Shown: piece after piece, positions 43,155-52,577 of the stretch | Position numbering within the stretch: the stretch's first letter is position 1 | Layout of the letters: each line of letters begins with the position of its first letter | Translations under genes and position numbers: made by a program | Assembly: GCA_963780895.1 (NCBI GenBank) | Contig: CAWAEG010000001.1 | Coordinates: 682,001 to 746,000 of the forward strand | DNA length: 64,000 nucleotides | Source: DASQFI01 sp963780895 | GTDB lineage: Bacteria > Acidobacteriota > Vicinamibacteria > Vicinamibacterales > SCN-69-37 | Reading direction: 5' to 3' | Notes under the pieces: generated by a model | What the model saw: only the letters and a program-made list of their open reading frames with translations | Databases searched by the model: none | Told to the model about the DNA's origin: nothing

Positions 43155-43604
43155 ATGACGTCAAAGACGATGAAGCGGATTGGCGGCGCGATCGGGGTGG
43201 CGGCCGTGGCGGCGTTCTCCTATGCCGCTGGCGTCGCGCAGAGCAAGCCCCTCAACATGCCGCTTGCCAGCATGAAGTGGGAACCGGCCGCGCCCGGTTC
43301 ACCGATTCAGATAGCCGTCCTGTGGGGCGATCGCGCCAAGGGGCCCGAATACGGAATGCTGTTGAAAATGCCCGCGGGCTCCGAGGCCGGCGTGCACGCG
43401 CATACCGCCGACTATCACGCCGTCAACGTGCAGGGGAGCTGGGTGCACACCAACCAGGGCGATCCCAAACAGAACGAGCTACCGCCGGGTTCGTACGCCA
43501 TGCAGCCCGGAAAGGCGATGCACAACGACATGTGCAAGGGCACGACCGACTGCATCATCTTCGTCCACCAGCACGCGGCTGGAGATTTCATTCCGGGGAA
43601 GTAG
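43155..43604 (+). CDS. exported cupin-like protein (DUF4437-type)
   Basis: 149 residues. Signal peptide (about 1-30, ends AAGVAQS). A single cupin fold follows, with the metal-site cluster GVHAHTADYHAVNVQG and a second His/Asp set in AMHNDMCKG...FVHQHAAGDF. DUF4437-type proteins are secreted anti-sigma-like or sensor cupins of unknown action. AAGGAGG sits just upstream; the GTG three bases earlier is an alternative start. Confidence 0.82.
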   Translation: MTSKTMKRIGGAIGVAAVAAFSYAAGVAQSKPLNMPLASMKWEPAAPGSPIQIAVLWGDRAKGPEYGMLLKMPAGSEAGVHAHTADYHAVNVQGSWVHTNQGDPKQNELPPGSYAMQPGKAMHNDMCKGTTDCIIFVHQHAAGDFIPGK

Positions 43605-43747
43605 TCCTCGATAGGCTATCGCGCGCCCGTAAAGACTCACAGCGCGGGTGTCGACGCTGGGCGTAAAGTATGCGGAGCCCCTTGCCCGTGACCCGGGACG
43701 ATTCGTTCGCGTCAATCCTGGGTTGTGGAAGGCGGAAGGAAGGCCAC

Positions 43748-44164
43748 ATGTCGGCTGAAAACAGAGTGCTGATCAAACGATGGTTCGAGGAAGTCTGGAA
43801 CAAGGGCCGCGCGTCGGCAATCGACGACATGCTGACGAGCCAGACGATGATCCATGGCCTCGGGCCGAGCTCCCTGGATGTCGGCGCCTTCAAACAGTTC
43901 CACGCGGCGTACCGGAGCGCGTTCCCCGACGTGAAGATTCAGGTCGAGGATGTGATCACCGAGGGCGAGAAAGTGGCCGTCCGGTGGAGTGGGACCGGCA
44001 CGCACAGCGGCGACGGTCTCGGGTTCGCCGCGACCGGCCAGCCCGTGCGCTTCTCGGGCATGACGTTCGCGCGCATCGACAACGGCAAGCTGGTCGAAGG
44101 CTGGAATGTCTTCGATCAGCTGGGCATGCTGCAGCAGATCGGCGTCGTCAACCTGCCGACCTAA
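43748..44164 (+). CDS. SnoaL-like polyketide-cyclase / ester-cyclase family protein
   Basis: 138 residues with the SnoaL pattern: KRWFEEVWNKGRASAIDDML, the DVKIQVEDVITEGEKVAVRW strand pair, GTHSGDGLGFAATGQPV and FARIDNGKLVEGWNVFDQLGML. A small alpha+beta cone fold; substrate unknown, and stand-alone members are often not enzymes of polyketide pathways. The ATG at 43748 follows GGAAGGAAGG; the longer frame from 43670 lacks homology. Confidence 0.88.
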   Translation: MSAENRVLIKRWFEEVWNKGRASAIDDMLTSQTMIHGLGPSSLDVGAFKQFHAAYRSAFPDVKIQVEDVITEGEKVAVRWSGTGTHSGDGLGFAATGQPVRFSGMTFARIDNGKLVEGWNVFDQLGMLQQIGVVNLPT

Positions 44165-44171
44165 GGTAGGG

Positions 44172-44384
44172 GCGGGCTTTAGAGCGTTTTCCAGATCGGT
44201 GTAGCCGTGTTCCGGAGCCCGACCTTTGCGAGCGCGACTTCTCGTACACGCGCCGCCCGGCGCGTGGCAGGCCCTTGGCCCGCCGTAGCTTCAGCGGAGG
44301 CGGCGATCACGCTGCCTTGCGGCAAGCGGGCGAGCGGGAGGGCGAAGGAACACCGCTACACCGATCTGAAACGGTCAAGCCCGC
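44172..44384. mobile_element. MITE-like element with ~40-bp inverted ends
   Basis: The left arm (44172-44213) and inverted right arm (44347-44384) share GCGGGCTT, CGTTT and CAGATCGGTGTAGC, then GTGTTCC, with small gaps. The 130-base centre contains CCCGCCGTAGC / GCGGAGGCGG and TTGCGGCAAG symmetries. No gene. A CCGCCGTAGC...GCGGAGGCGG segment recurs at 53698. Confidence 0.75.
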
Positions 44385-44460
44385 TTGAGTGGCTGACCGC
44401 CTCCGCCAAGGCTACGGCGAGTCTCGCGGGAGCGCTTCGCGCGAAGGCGGAAGCCGGCCC
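44385..44460. other. short intergenic stretch with CCGCCTCCGCC motif
   Basis: Between the MITE-like element and the YdeI-like gene end lies ACCGCCTCCGCCAAGGCTAC and GCGCTTCGCGCGAAGGCG, the same short palindromes as in the dispersed repeats. No gene seen. Confidence 0.4.
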
Positions 44461-45054
44461 CTACGACTGCGTTGCCCGGCTTCCCGGCTTCATCAGTCCG
44501 ATCCGCCTCCTCGCCGCCGAGGCCGTTATCAGCGTCGAAAGCCGCTTCAACCGGGTCTCTTCGCGCTTCGCGCTGATCACCAACCACGTCGTCGTTCGCT
44601 GATACCACGGCGCCTGGGTGCTGAAGAAGCGCCAGGCGTCCGCGTTCTCCTTGAACCGCCGGACGTACGCCGCGGGCATCTTCACCTGTTTCCGTTGCTC
44701 GAAACTGTAGGCCGCCGTCTTCTTTGCCGTCCGTGCTTCGAATGCGCGCAGACCTGCCGGCTTCATGCGCCCGAGCCTGGTGAGCTCGCCAACCCGTCTG
44801 ACGTTGACGACGCTCCAGATGCTGCTCGTCCGGCGCGGCGTGAATCGAATCACGTAACGCTCGTCGTCGAGCCGTTTACGGAGGCCGTCGATCCAGCCGA
44901 CACAGAGCGCCTCGTCCACCGATTCCGGCCACGTGATGCTCGGCTTGCCGGATTCCCGCTTGTAGAAGCCAACCCACAGCTCGTTGGTCAACGCGTGATG
45001 CTTCGCGAGCCACCGGCGCCAGTCCCGCGGCGTCGCGAAGAACAGGGGGTTCAC
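44461..45054 (-). CDS. YdeI/OmpD-associated family protein (DUF1801/YdeI-like)
   Basis: About 197 residues. YdeI hallmarks: PRDWRRWLAKHHALTNELWV, FYKRESGKPSITWPESVDEA, CVGWIDGLRKRLD, IRFTPRRTSSIWS and a C-terminal YdeI_like helix pair TTTWLVISAKREETRLKRL. Linked in other bacteria to antimicrobial-peptide tolerance, but the mechanism is unknown. The frame opens further upstream with an ATG at 45087, which shares the CATG with the start of the divergent DJ-1 gene; the GTG at 45054 gives the normal family N-terminus and leaves room for promoters. Confidence 0.85.
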   Translation of the reverse strand: MNPLFFATPRDWRRWLAKHHALTNELWVGFYKRESGKPSITWPESVDEALCVGWIDGLRKRLDDERYVIRFTPRRTSSIWSVVNVRRVGELTRLGRMKPAGLRAFEARTAKKTAAYSFEQRKQVKMPAAYVRRFKENADAWRFFSTQAPWYQRTTTWLVISAKREETRLKRLSTLITASAARRRIGLMKPGSRATQS

Positions 45055-45085
45055 GCGTTCGAGTCTATGGGAAGATCGATTTCCC

Positions 45086-46009
45086 ATGCCTTCCAAATCA
45101 ATTCATATCCTCGTCGTGCCTGGCTTCGCGGACTGGGAGCCGGCGCACGCATTGGCCGAGTTGCGCCGCCACGGCGGGTACCGTGTCGAGTCGGTCGGCC
45201 TGTCGATGGAGCCCGTCGAGTCGATGGGCGGCATTCGTGTGTTGCCGTCTCGAACGATCGACGAGGTCAGTCCTGACGACGTGGCGGTGTTCGTGCTTCC
45301 GGGCGGCGATCGATGGGAAGAGCAGCCGGTCGAGCTGGCCCTCGAGCAGAAGCTGCACGAGCTCGCGGACAGGCAGGTGCCGATCGCGGCGATCTGCGGT
45401 GCGACGGTCGCCATCGCTCAGCTGGGTCTGATTCGTGGGCGCCGCCACACGAGCAACGGGCTGGCCTATCTTCAGAAGAAGGCACCGGGATATTCGGAAG
45501 CCAGCCGCTATGTGGACGAGCCGGCCGTTCGCGATCGCGGCCTTATCACGGCCAGCGGGCTCGCCGACGTCGAGTTCGCTCGCGAGCTGTTCGAGGAACT
45601 GGGTGTCCTCACCCCCGCCGAGCGGGCCGAATGGGCAGAAATGTTCAGAAGCGGGCGAATGCCGAGTACCGACGCGGTACGTGAGGTACGTCGGGTCCCT
45701 GGAACGCACCTTACGCTGGCCATCTTCTTTAATTGTAGAGTGCGTTTCAAAACTCATCCGCGCGGGTGGCGCCGGACGGGGCCGCCCCGCTTGGCGCGCA
45801 GGCGACGCCCGTGGCAAGCGCTTTGCGCCGAGCACCAAGTGGGGCTGTCCGGCGACAGGACCCGCGCGTTGAGAGTTTTGAAACGCAGTCGTACCCGACT
45901 CTATGATTCGGACGAAATCGATTTCGAGTCCGATCGACCGCCGCCGCGACGGCCTCCGCATCCTGGCGGCGCGCTTTCGCGGCCGGGGCATACGCTCGTC
46001 CCGCTATGA
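45086..46009 (+). CDS. DJ-1/PfpI family protein with repeat-derived C-terminal extension
   Basis: The frame encodes 307 residues. Residues 1-192 are a complete DJ-1/PfpI domain: HILVVPGFADWEPAHALAEL, VAVFVLPGGDRWEE and the nucleophile elbow PIAAICGATVAIA with the cysteine, then HTSNGLAYL and GLITASGLADVEFARELFEEL. The family normally ends here (MFRSGRMP). The remaining ~115 residues come from a GTAC array (45664-45730) and a MITE-like element (45738-45890), and then overlap the DUF488 gene in another frame. Whether the tail is translated is unknown. Stress-response glyoxalase/deglycase-type activity is suggested for the family. Confidence 0.85.
   Translation: MPSKSIHILVVPGFADWEPAHALAELRRHGGYRVESVGLSMEPVESMGGIRVLPSRTIDEVSPDDVAVFVLPGGDRWEEQPVELALEQKLHELADRQVPIAAICGATVAIAQLGLIRGRRHTSNGLAYLQKKAPGYSEASRYVDEPAVRDRGLITASGLADVEFARELFEELGVLTPAERAEWAEMFRSGRMPSTDAVREVRRVPGTHLTLAIFFNCRVRFKTHPRGWRRTGPPRLARRRRPWQALCAEHQVGLSGDRTRALRVLKRSRTRLYDSDEIDFESDRPPPRRPPHPGGALSRPGHTLVPL
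45664..45730. repeat. GTAC-family repeat at end of DJ-1 domain
   Basis: GAGTACCGACGCGGTACGTG, AGGTACGTCGGG, GGAACGCACCTTACGCTGGC and CATCTTCTTTAA. The order GGTAC-GGAAC-ACGCTGGCCATCTT matches the inverted right half of the array at 40037-40087. Confidence 0.65.
45738..45890. mobile_element. MITE-like element with GCGTTTCAAAACTC ends
   Basis: The arms at 45738-45767 and 45860-45890 (GA(G/C)TGCGTTTCAAAACTC, then CGCGCGGGT) are inverted copies around a ~92-base GC-rich centre. It ends 12 bases before the DUF488 start and lies inside the extended DJ-1 frame. Confidence 0.75.
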
Positions 46010-46292
46010 CGTCTGGATGCCGTCGCTCGGGCCGAGCGAACGTCTGCTGCGCCGGTTTCAGTCAGGCCGCATGACCTGGCGGGAGTTCTGTCAGGAATAC
46101 CGGCGGGAGCTGTTTTTGGACGGTCCCATTGACGCGCGGAGTCAGTCCATCAAGAATCACGGTCAGAAGTTTACGCTTCGGTTGATCCAGCAGCTGGGCC
46201 GCCGGCAGCCCGTGACGCTGATGTGTCACTGCGCCGAAGACGAGGCCCGATGCCATCGGCACGAGCTTCTCCGGGTGCTTCAAACCCGGTGA
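45903..46292 (+). CDS. DUF488 family protein
   Basis: 129 residues with the short DUF488 pattern: MIRTKSISSPIDRRRDGLRI, RYDVWMPSLGPSERLLRRF, FCQEYRRELF and CHCAEDEARCHRHELL near the C-terminus with the conserved Cys-His cluster. Function unknown, sometimes described as MarR-operon associated (YeaO-like). The start is overlapped by the extended DJ-1 frame. The stop overlaps a GTG (GTGA) in the RDD gene frame. Confidence 0.9.
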   Translation: MIRTKSISSPIDRRRDGLRILAARFRGRGIRSSRYDVWMPSLGPSERLLRRFQSGRMTWREFCQEYRRELFLDGPIDARSQSIKNHGQKFTLRLIQQLGRRQPVTLMCHCAEDEARCHRHELLRVLQTR

Positions 46293-46318
46293 GCGTGAAC
46301 CGTGGAGGGTCGTCGGGC

Positions 46319-46756
46319 ATGTCGCCTCTTGCGGCCAATACCAGCCAGCGTATCGTGGCCGGGTTCATCGACGTCGCCCCGCTGCTCGTCGTCACGATCG
46401 CGGTGGGCGTGTTCGTGCCGCCGTCCGGCGCGGAGGCAACCGCCACCCGCATCATCGCGGGTCTGTGCCTGCTCTTGAAGGACGTCATGGGCGCGAGCCC
46501 TGGGAAGTGGCTCGTCGGCGCGCGCGTGGCGGATCGGAGCGGGGTGGCCGCGTCCGCGGTCCGGCGAATCGTCCGGAACGTGACACTCGCCTCGGCGCCG
46601 CTCCTGATGGGGTTGCCCTACGTCGGGCGGCTGTCCGCGATCATCTGTATTGGTGAGATGGTGCTGGTCCTGGCGCAACGGGAGCGCCTCGGCGATCGGC
46701 TTGCCGGCACCACGGTAGTGCGCCGGGCGGTCCTGCCGGAAATCTCCGCCGCGTAG
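46319..46756 (+). CDS. RDD-family membrane protein
   Basis: 145 residues, RDD domain: QRIVAGFIDVAPLLVVTIAV (Arg and Asp of the first helix), GLCLLLKDVMGASPGKWLVG in the second part and GERLGDRLAGTTVV-type ending (RERLGDRLAGTTVV). Three membrane helices. RDD proteins have been linked to ion exchange and stress but mostly lack defined roles. The ATG at 46319 has GGAGGG nine bases upstream; an upstream GTG at 46289 overlapping the DUF488 stop is an alternative start. Confidence 0.85.
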   Translation: MSPLAANTSQRIVAGFIDVAPLLVVTIAVGVFVPPSGAEATATRIIAGLCLLLKDVMGASPGKWLVGARVADRSGVAASAVRRIVRNVTLASAPLLMGLPYVGRLSAIICIGEMVLVLAQRERLGDRLAGTTVVRRAVLPEISAA

Positions 46757-46787
46757 CAGGCCGCTGACGCGGCCAGAAGGCCCGCAC

Positions 46788-47324
46788 ATGAAGGCGCCCG
46801 AGCGCATCGACACCTCACGCCTGCTCCTGCGGCGGCCGCATCCGGCGGATGCCCGGTCGATCTTCCAGCGCTACGCGAGCGATCCGGACGTCACGCGCTA
46901 CGTGGGCTGGCCCGCGCACCGGACGGTGGACGGCACGCGCGCCTTCCTCGCCCTGAGCGACCAGGAGTGGTCGCGCTGGCCGGCGGGTCCCTATCTCGTG
47001 GAAGCCCGCGCCGACGGGACGCTGCTCGGCGGAACGGGGCTGGGCTTCGAGACGCCGTACCGCGCGTCAACCGGCTACATCCTCGCGCGCGACTCCTGGG
47101 GACAGGGATATGCGACCGAGGCGCTTCGCGCGATGGTGACGCTCGCGGAGAATCTTCAGCTCCGACGGCTGTATGCGATCTGCCACGTCGATCACCGGGC
47201 ATCCGCGCGCGTCCTGGAAAAGTGCGACTTCATCCGCGAAGGTGTCCTCCGGCAGTACTCGGCGTTTCCGAATCTCGGCTCCGGCGAGATTTGTGACGTC
47301 CTGTGCTACGCGAGGGTGTTCTGA
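46788..47324 (+). CDS. GNAT N-acetyltransferase, RimJ/RimL type
   Basis: 178 residues: ERIDTSRLLLRRPHPADARSI at the N-terminus, GTGLGFETPYRASTGYILAR, the CoA loop DSWGQGYATEALRAMV, RLYAICHVDHRASARVLEKC and a C-terminal GVLRQY. This matches Acetyltransf_3 proteins, which acetylate ribosomal-protein N-termini or small amines; target unknown. Confidence 0.92.
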   Translation: MKAPERIDTSRLLLRRPHPADARSIFQRYASDPDVTRYVGWPAHRTVDGTRAFLALSDQEWSRWPAGPYLVEARADGTLLGGTGLGFETPYRASTGYILARDSWGQGYATEALRAMVTLAENLQLRRLYAICHVDHRASARVLEKCDFIREGVLRQYSAFPNLGSGEICDVLCYARVF

Positions 47325-47340
47325 CGGCGGGCGCGTCGCA

Positions 47341-48609
47341 ATGAAAGCCGAGATCACCTTCGACCAGGCGTGCGCGGCGATCGAGAAAGCACTCAACGCG
47401 CCCGTCCGCCGCGACATTCTCGACACGGCCTGGGATGAGAAGGACTTTGCGCGTTCGCTCGCGGCGCTGCGCGCGTGCCTGCGTTCGCATGTGCTCAAGA
47501 CCGGCGCGGAGCCAGTGAATCTCGAGCGGATGGTCAAGTCGTTCGACGCCCGGACGCGCGCCGATTACTTCCACGTGCTTCACGACTGGGACGGCAAAGC
47601 TGAAAAGGTCAATCCCGACACCATCGTCGTGGACGTGCTGAATTTTCTGTTCGACAACCACGCCGGCCATTCGCCGCGCGCCGTCCTCGCGATCCTGCTC
47701 GACTACTACTTCTTCTACCTCCTGGCGCTCCTCTCGCTCCGGGTGTGGGACGACGGACGGCCGGAGGAGAACTTCGCGCGTCTGAACCGCGCCCTCGACG
47801 CGCTGCAGGGGCCTGACGGAAGCGGGCAGCAATTCGTGTCAGACGCCGAGACGCTCATGCTGGTGGCGACGTCGCACTACGAACCCGATCAGCGCGGATA
47901 CGACGAGCTGCTGGAAAAAGCGCGAGCGCTCCGCAATCCGTCGAGGGCCAACATCGTGCTCGGGCACGCGCAGAGCATGGGCTGCCACCTCCGGTTCGGC
48001 TTCGAGGCGACGTACGGGCGCGATCTCTCGTACATGCGCGCCGACAACAGCGCCGACTACCCGTGGCTCTGTTTCGCGCTGGCCGCGTTGATGCAGGAGT
48101 ACCGTCGCCTGGACGATTCGGGTGCGCAAGGTCCCGGCCGCGAGACGATCGTCGAGGCGCTCCTGAACGGACTCTCGGCGGATCCGGCGCCGCTCGTCGG
48201 CGACGCTCAGGAGTTCCTCACGCCGTGCGAGGCCGATCGGTCCGCATTCCGCGAGCAGTTTCTGGCCTGCCGGCAGCCGCTCATGGACGCGTTCGAGGCG
48301 CATCGTCCGCGCGCGGGCGTCTATTCACCGCTCGCGTTGTTCTTCAATTTTTCCCAGAACGTCCTCAAGGGCGTTGTCGTCGACGCGCTGCTCTGGGGAG
48401 AGCCCTGGGACATCTCCCTCAACGATTTGTTCACCGGAATCCCGGCCGGCGACGCGAAGGGACCGGCCAAGGAACGTCTCGCCGCGTCGCTGATGAACTA
48501 TGCCAGGAAGCGGCCGGATCGCATTCGCGGCAAGTTGATGCCGGCGATCGTCTACGACCCGCCGGCCGGGGTCCGGGTCTTCGCCGCGACGCTCAAGGCG
48601 CTGAAATGA
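47341..48609 (+). CDS. conserved hypothetical protein, 422 residues
   Basis: I do not recognise this protein. 422 residues, predicted cytoplasmic and mainly alpha-helical, with hydrophobic segments (AVLAILLDYYFFYLLALLSL, LALFFNFSQNVLKGVVVDALLW) too polar at their edges to be sure membrane helices. Recurrent ~35-residue helical pairs suggest a helical-repeat or terpenoid-like fold. There are no signal or catalytic motifs I can name. The ATG at 47341 is 17 bases after the GNAT stop; the longer frame from 47173 overlaps that gene. The TGA stop lies inside a perfect hairpin. Confidence 0.75.
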   Translation: MKAEITFDQACAAIEKALNAPVRRDILDTAWDEKDFARSLAALRACLRSHVLKTGAEPVNLERMVKSFDARTRADYFHVLHDWDGKAEKVNPDTIVVDVLNFLFDNHAGHSPRAVLAILLDYYFFYLLALLSLRVWDDGRPEENFARLNRALDALQGPDGSGQQFVSDAETLMLVATSHYEPDQRGYDELLEKARALRNPSRANIVLGHAQSMGCHLRFGFEATYGRDLSYMRADNSADYPWLCFALAALMQEYRRLDDSGAQGPGRETIVEALLNGLSADPAPLVGDAQEFLTPCEADRSAFREQFLACRQPLMDAFEAHRPRAGVYSPLALFFNFSQNVLKGVVVDALLWGEPWDISLNDLFTGIPAGDAKGPAKERLAASLMNYARKRPDRIRGKLMPAIVYDPPAGVRVFAATLKALK

Positions 48610-48660
48610 CCTCCGAGGTCATTTTACAAAAAGCGTAAAATGACCTCGGAGGTCATTTCA
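48602..48660. repeat. GACCTCGG hairpin (copy 3)
   Basis: Perfect 26-base arms (TGAAATGACCTCCGAGGTC, then ATTTTAC) around a seven-base A-rich loop. It contains the stop codon of the 422-residue gene and ends two bases before the cyclophilin ATG. GACCTC-CGAGGTC is itself palindromic. It shares GACCTCGG and TTTTAC with the hairpin at 16348. Confidence 0.85.
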
Positions 48661-48662
48661 GC

Positions 48663-49316
48663 ATGAGCAGCCGGTTTTGGGTCATCACTCTTTTTGCCGC
48701 GGCGGTTGCGTCGGCGGCCGTTGCCGTTGCCGATCAGGGCGCCGCTGCGCTCAAGAATCCGGCGGCACTCAAGGAAACCGCCCCCGCCACGTTCAAGGCG
48801 AACTTCGACACGAGCGTCGGCACGTTCGTCATCGAGGTGCACCGCGAGTGGGCGCCGAATGGCGCCGATCGCTTCTACAACCTCGTGAAGAACGGCTACT
48901 TCGACAACGTCCGGTTCTTCCGGGTGATTTCCGGGTTCATGGCGCAGTTCGGCATCAACGGCGATCCGGCGCTCAACACGGTCTGGCGCTCTGCGCGTAT
49001 TCCCGACGATCCCGTCAAACAGAGCAACAAGCGTGGGTTTGTCACGTTCGCGCACGGAGGTGCCAACACGCGTACGACACAGGTCTTCATCAACTTCCGT
49101 GACAACGGTAGTCTCGACGCGCAAGGCTTCCCGGCCTTTGGTCAGGTGTCGGCCGCCGGCATGGCCGTCGTCGACAAGATCAACTCCGAATACGGCGACG
49201 GCCCGCCGAACGGCCGCGGTCCCGACCAAACCCGTGTTCAGACCGATGGCAACGCGTACTTGATGAAGGAATTTCCGAAGCTCGATTTCGTCAAGAAAGC
49301 GACGATCGCCCAGTAA
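48663..49316 (+). CDS. exported cyclophilin-type peptidyl-prolyl isomerase
   Basis: 217 residues. Signal peptide 1-24 (ends VAVADQ). Cyclophilin domain about 35-210: NFDTSVGTFVIEVHREWAPN, DRFYNLVKNGYFDNVRFFRV and FMAQFGINGDP, then FAHGGANTRTTQVFINF and AFGQVSAAGMAVVDKI. The active-site Arg-Phe-Phe and Gln are present in bacterial variant form. A periplasmic folding helper. The ATG follows a hairpin with no usable Shine-Dalgarno spacing, so expression may depend on that element. Confidence 0.93.
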   Translation: MSSRFWVITLFAAAVASAAVAVADQGAAALKNPAALKETAPATFKANFDTSVGTFVIEVHREWAPNGADRFYNLVKNGYFDNVRFFRVISGFMAQFGINGDPALNTVWRSARIPDDPVKQSNKRGFVTFAHGGANTRTTQVFINFRDNGSLDAQGFPAFGQVSAAGMAVVDKINSEYGDGPPNGRGPDQTRVQTDGNAYLMKEFPKLDFVKKATIAQ

Positions 49317-49320
49317 GACG

Positions 49321-49516
49321 GTCCGCCTTCGCACGGTCTCGTGCTTCGGCGGGACATGTCGCGCGGGCGACCCGCCTTCGCATGGTCTCGTGCTTCGGCG
49401 TGGCAAGCCCGCCTTCGCATGGTCTCGTGCTTCGGCGTGGCAAGCCCGCCTTCGCATGGTCTCGTGCTTCGGCGTGGCAAGCCCGCCTTCGCGACTCGTC
49501 GCTTCGGCGAGGCAAT
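49321..49516 (+). repeat. 37-bp tandem repeat array
   Basis: Three near-identical 37-base units (CCGCCTTCGCATGGTCTCGT, continuing GCTTCGGCGTGGCAAG) flanked by two diverged units (CCGCCTTCGCACGG... and CCGCCTTCGCGACTC...). No spacers. It separates the cyclophilin and a membrane-protein gene. CCGCCTTCG / GCTTCGGCG pieces recur at 8632, 38148 and 53671. Confidence 0.85.
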
Positions 49517-49526
49517 CCCTGAGCTC

Positions 49527-49984
49527 ATGATGAGCCGAGGCGCGCAGCTCGCGCTGCTGGTCGGCGGGTTTGTCGCCGCGCTGGTGCTGTTGTTCCTCCC
49601 GGTGCAACGGCACCTGGTGCAGGGCGGAGGCGAATTCTTCGTCTGCGCCATCTTCATTTTCCCGTTCCTGCTGGTGCCGCTCGTGATCCGTCCGCTCCAG
49701 CGGCCCACGCGCATCGCGTGGATCCTGGCGGCGGTGATGGCGCTCGACCTCGTCTTCTTTGCCGTCATGGAGTTCGCGCCCACTGGCGGCCACCCGTCAT
49801 TTGAGGGCATGGCGTCGCTTCTGCTGGGCATGATCAAGCCCATCCTCGTCACGGCCGCGGCCGTACTGCTGTCGATGGCGTTTCGTCGCGGCGAGCGTTT
49901 TGTCGTCGTGGCCCTCGGTTTCGTCTGCCTGCTCGGGGAGGCGCTCTACGGGCTGTACCCGATCGACCTGCTGCTGGGCGGCCG

Positions 49985-49988
<4 letters not shown>
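49527..49988 (+). CDS. small integral membrane protein
   Basis: 153 residues, no recognised family, with five likely membrane helices (about 7-23, 37-57, 65-85, 98-117, 122-142) and short loops. The open frame starts at 49341, but that part is the tandem repeat; the ATGs at 49527 and 49530 begin the first helix. Its stop overlaps the GTG of the MFS gene (GTGA), so it is coupled to that transporter. Confidence 0.7.
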
Positions 49989-51520
<1,532 letters not shown>

Positions 51521-52026
51521 GGCGGTGCCGCGCGAGCTGCGCGACGTCACACCCGCGCCCGGCCGGTGGTCGGTCGCGGAAGTCCTCGAACATCTCGCGC
51601 TCGTCGAATCGAGCATCGCGAAGTTGATCGCGAAGCGCGGCGCCGAGGGCCGGGAAGCCGGCGTCGGGCCCGAAACCCAGACCCGGACCGTGCTGTACAC
51701 GCTCGACTCTGCGCGGGTGCTCGATCGACGCGAGCCCACTACGGCGCACGAACGCGTCAGCCCGCGAGGTGGACTCGACGCGGACGCCGCCTGGGCCGCG
51801 CTCATAAAGGCGCAAGCCGAGGTCCGCGAGGCGGTGATCGGCGTGGACGGCCTCGCGCTCGGCGAGATCACCTATCCTCACCGTATGCTCGGCACGCTCG
51901 ACCTGTATCAGTGGATTACGTTTACCGCGACACACGAGATGCGGCACATCGCGCAGATCCGCAAGATCGCGGCGAGCCTCAAAGCCGCCGCCACCTCGTG
52001 ACGTGTCTCGTCTGACGGAGGACGAC

Positions 52027-52446
52027 ATGACCTGCCTTCGGCTCGCCGCCGCCATCGCCTCGATCTTGCTGGCTGTCGTGTGCGTCTTCGTCGCCGAACC
52101 GGCGGCGCAGGACTCCAAGAAAATCGAGTACGACGAGTTCTGCAAGCTCGACGTCAAAAGCAAGAACGGCTTCTTCGCCGTGGCGAGTCCCGAAAACCGC
52201 GCCGAGCTGATTCGCACCCAGCTTCAGCGCTGGCTGGCCAAGAACCGGGCGCGGCTCAACACGGCTCAGGTCATGGTCATCGAGGAGAACATCGCGTTCA
52301 TCAAGGCGGACCTGTATATACTCCCGCGCCGCGAAGAGGACATGGCCAAAGCCAAGGCGCTGGAACAGCGGACGCTGGCGCTCATGTCGCGCGAGGACAT
52401 GACCGAAGCGTTCACCATTTTCGGGTCATGCATCCCGAAGGACTGA
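52027..52446 (+). CDS. small exported hypothetical protein
   Basis: 139 residues. Signal peptide (about 1-30, ends EPAAQD). The mature part is helical and charged (IEYDEFCKLDVKSKNGFFA, RAELIRTQLQRWLAKNRARL). I do not recognise a family. The ATG at 52027 has GGAGG five bases upstream; the GTG at 52003 would add eight residues before the signal peptide. Confidence 0.7.
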   Translation: MTCLRLAAAIASILLAVVCVFVAEPAAQDSKKIEYDEFCKLDVKSKNGFFAVASPENRAELIRTQLQRWLAKNRARLNTAQVMVIEENIAFIKADLYILPRREEDMAKAKALEQRTLALMSREDMTEAFTIFGSCIPKD

Positions 52447-52577
52447 GACAGCGGACGCGAAAGTGGGCATCGCGCGTATACTGACGGAGCTTTCATAAGG
52501 CAGACGGCACAGGGCAGAAGGCAAATGAAGACTTTGCCAGGCCGCTGCTTGGAACAAGCGTGCGGAGGAGTGCGGAC

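Noticed and set aside
44207..44602. plus-strand frame over the MITE and YdeI gene end
   Set aside because: Half lies in the inverted-repeat element and half is antisense to a recognised gene.
49321..49516. CRISPR array
   Set aside because: Units are directly adjacent, with no unique spacers, and no cas genes occur in the window.
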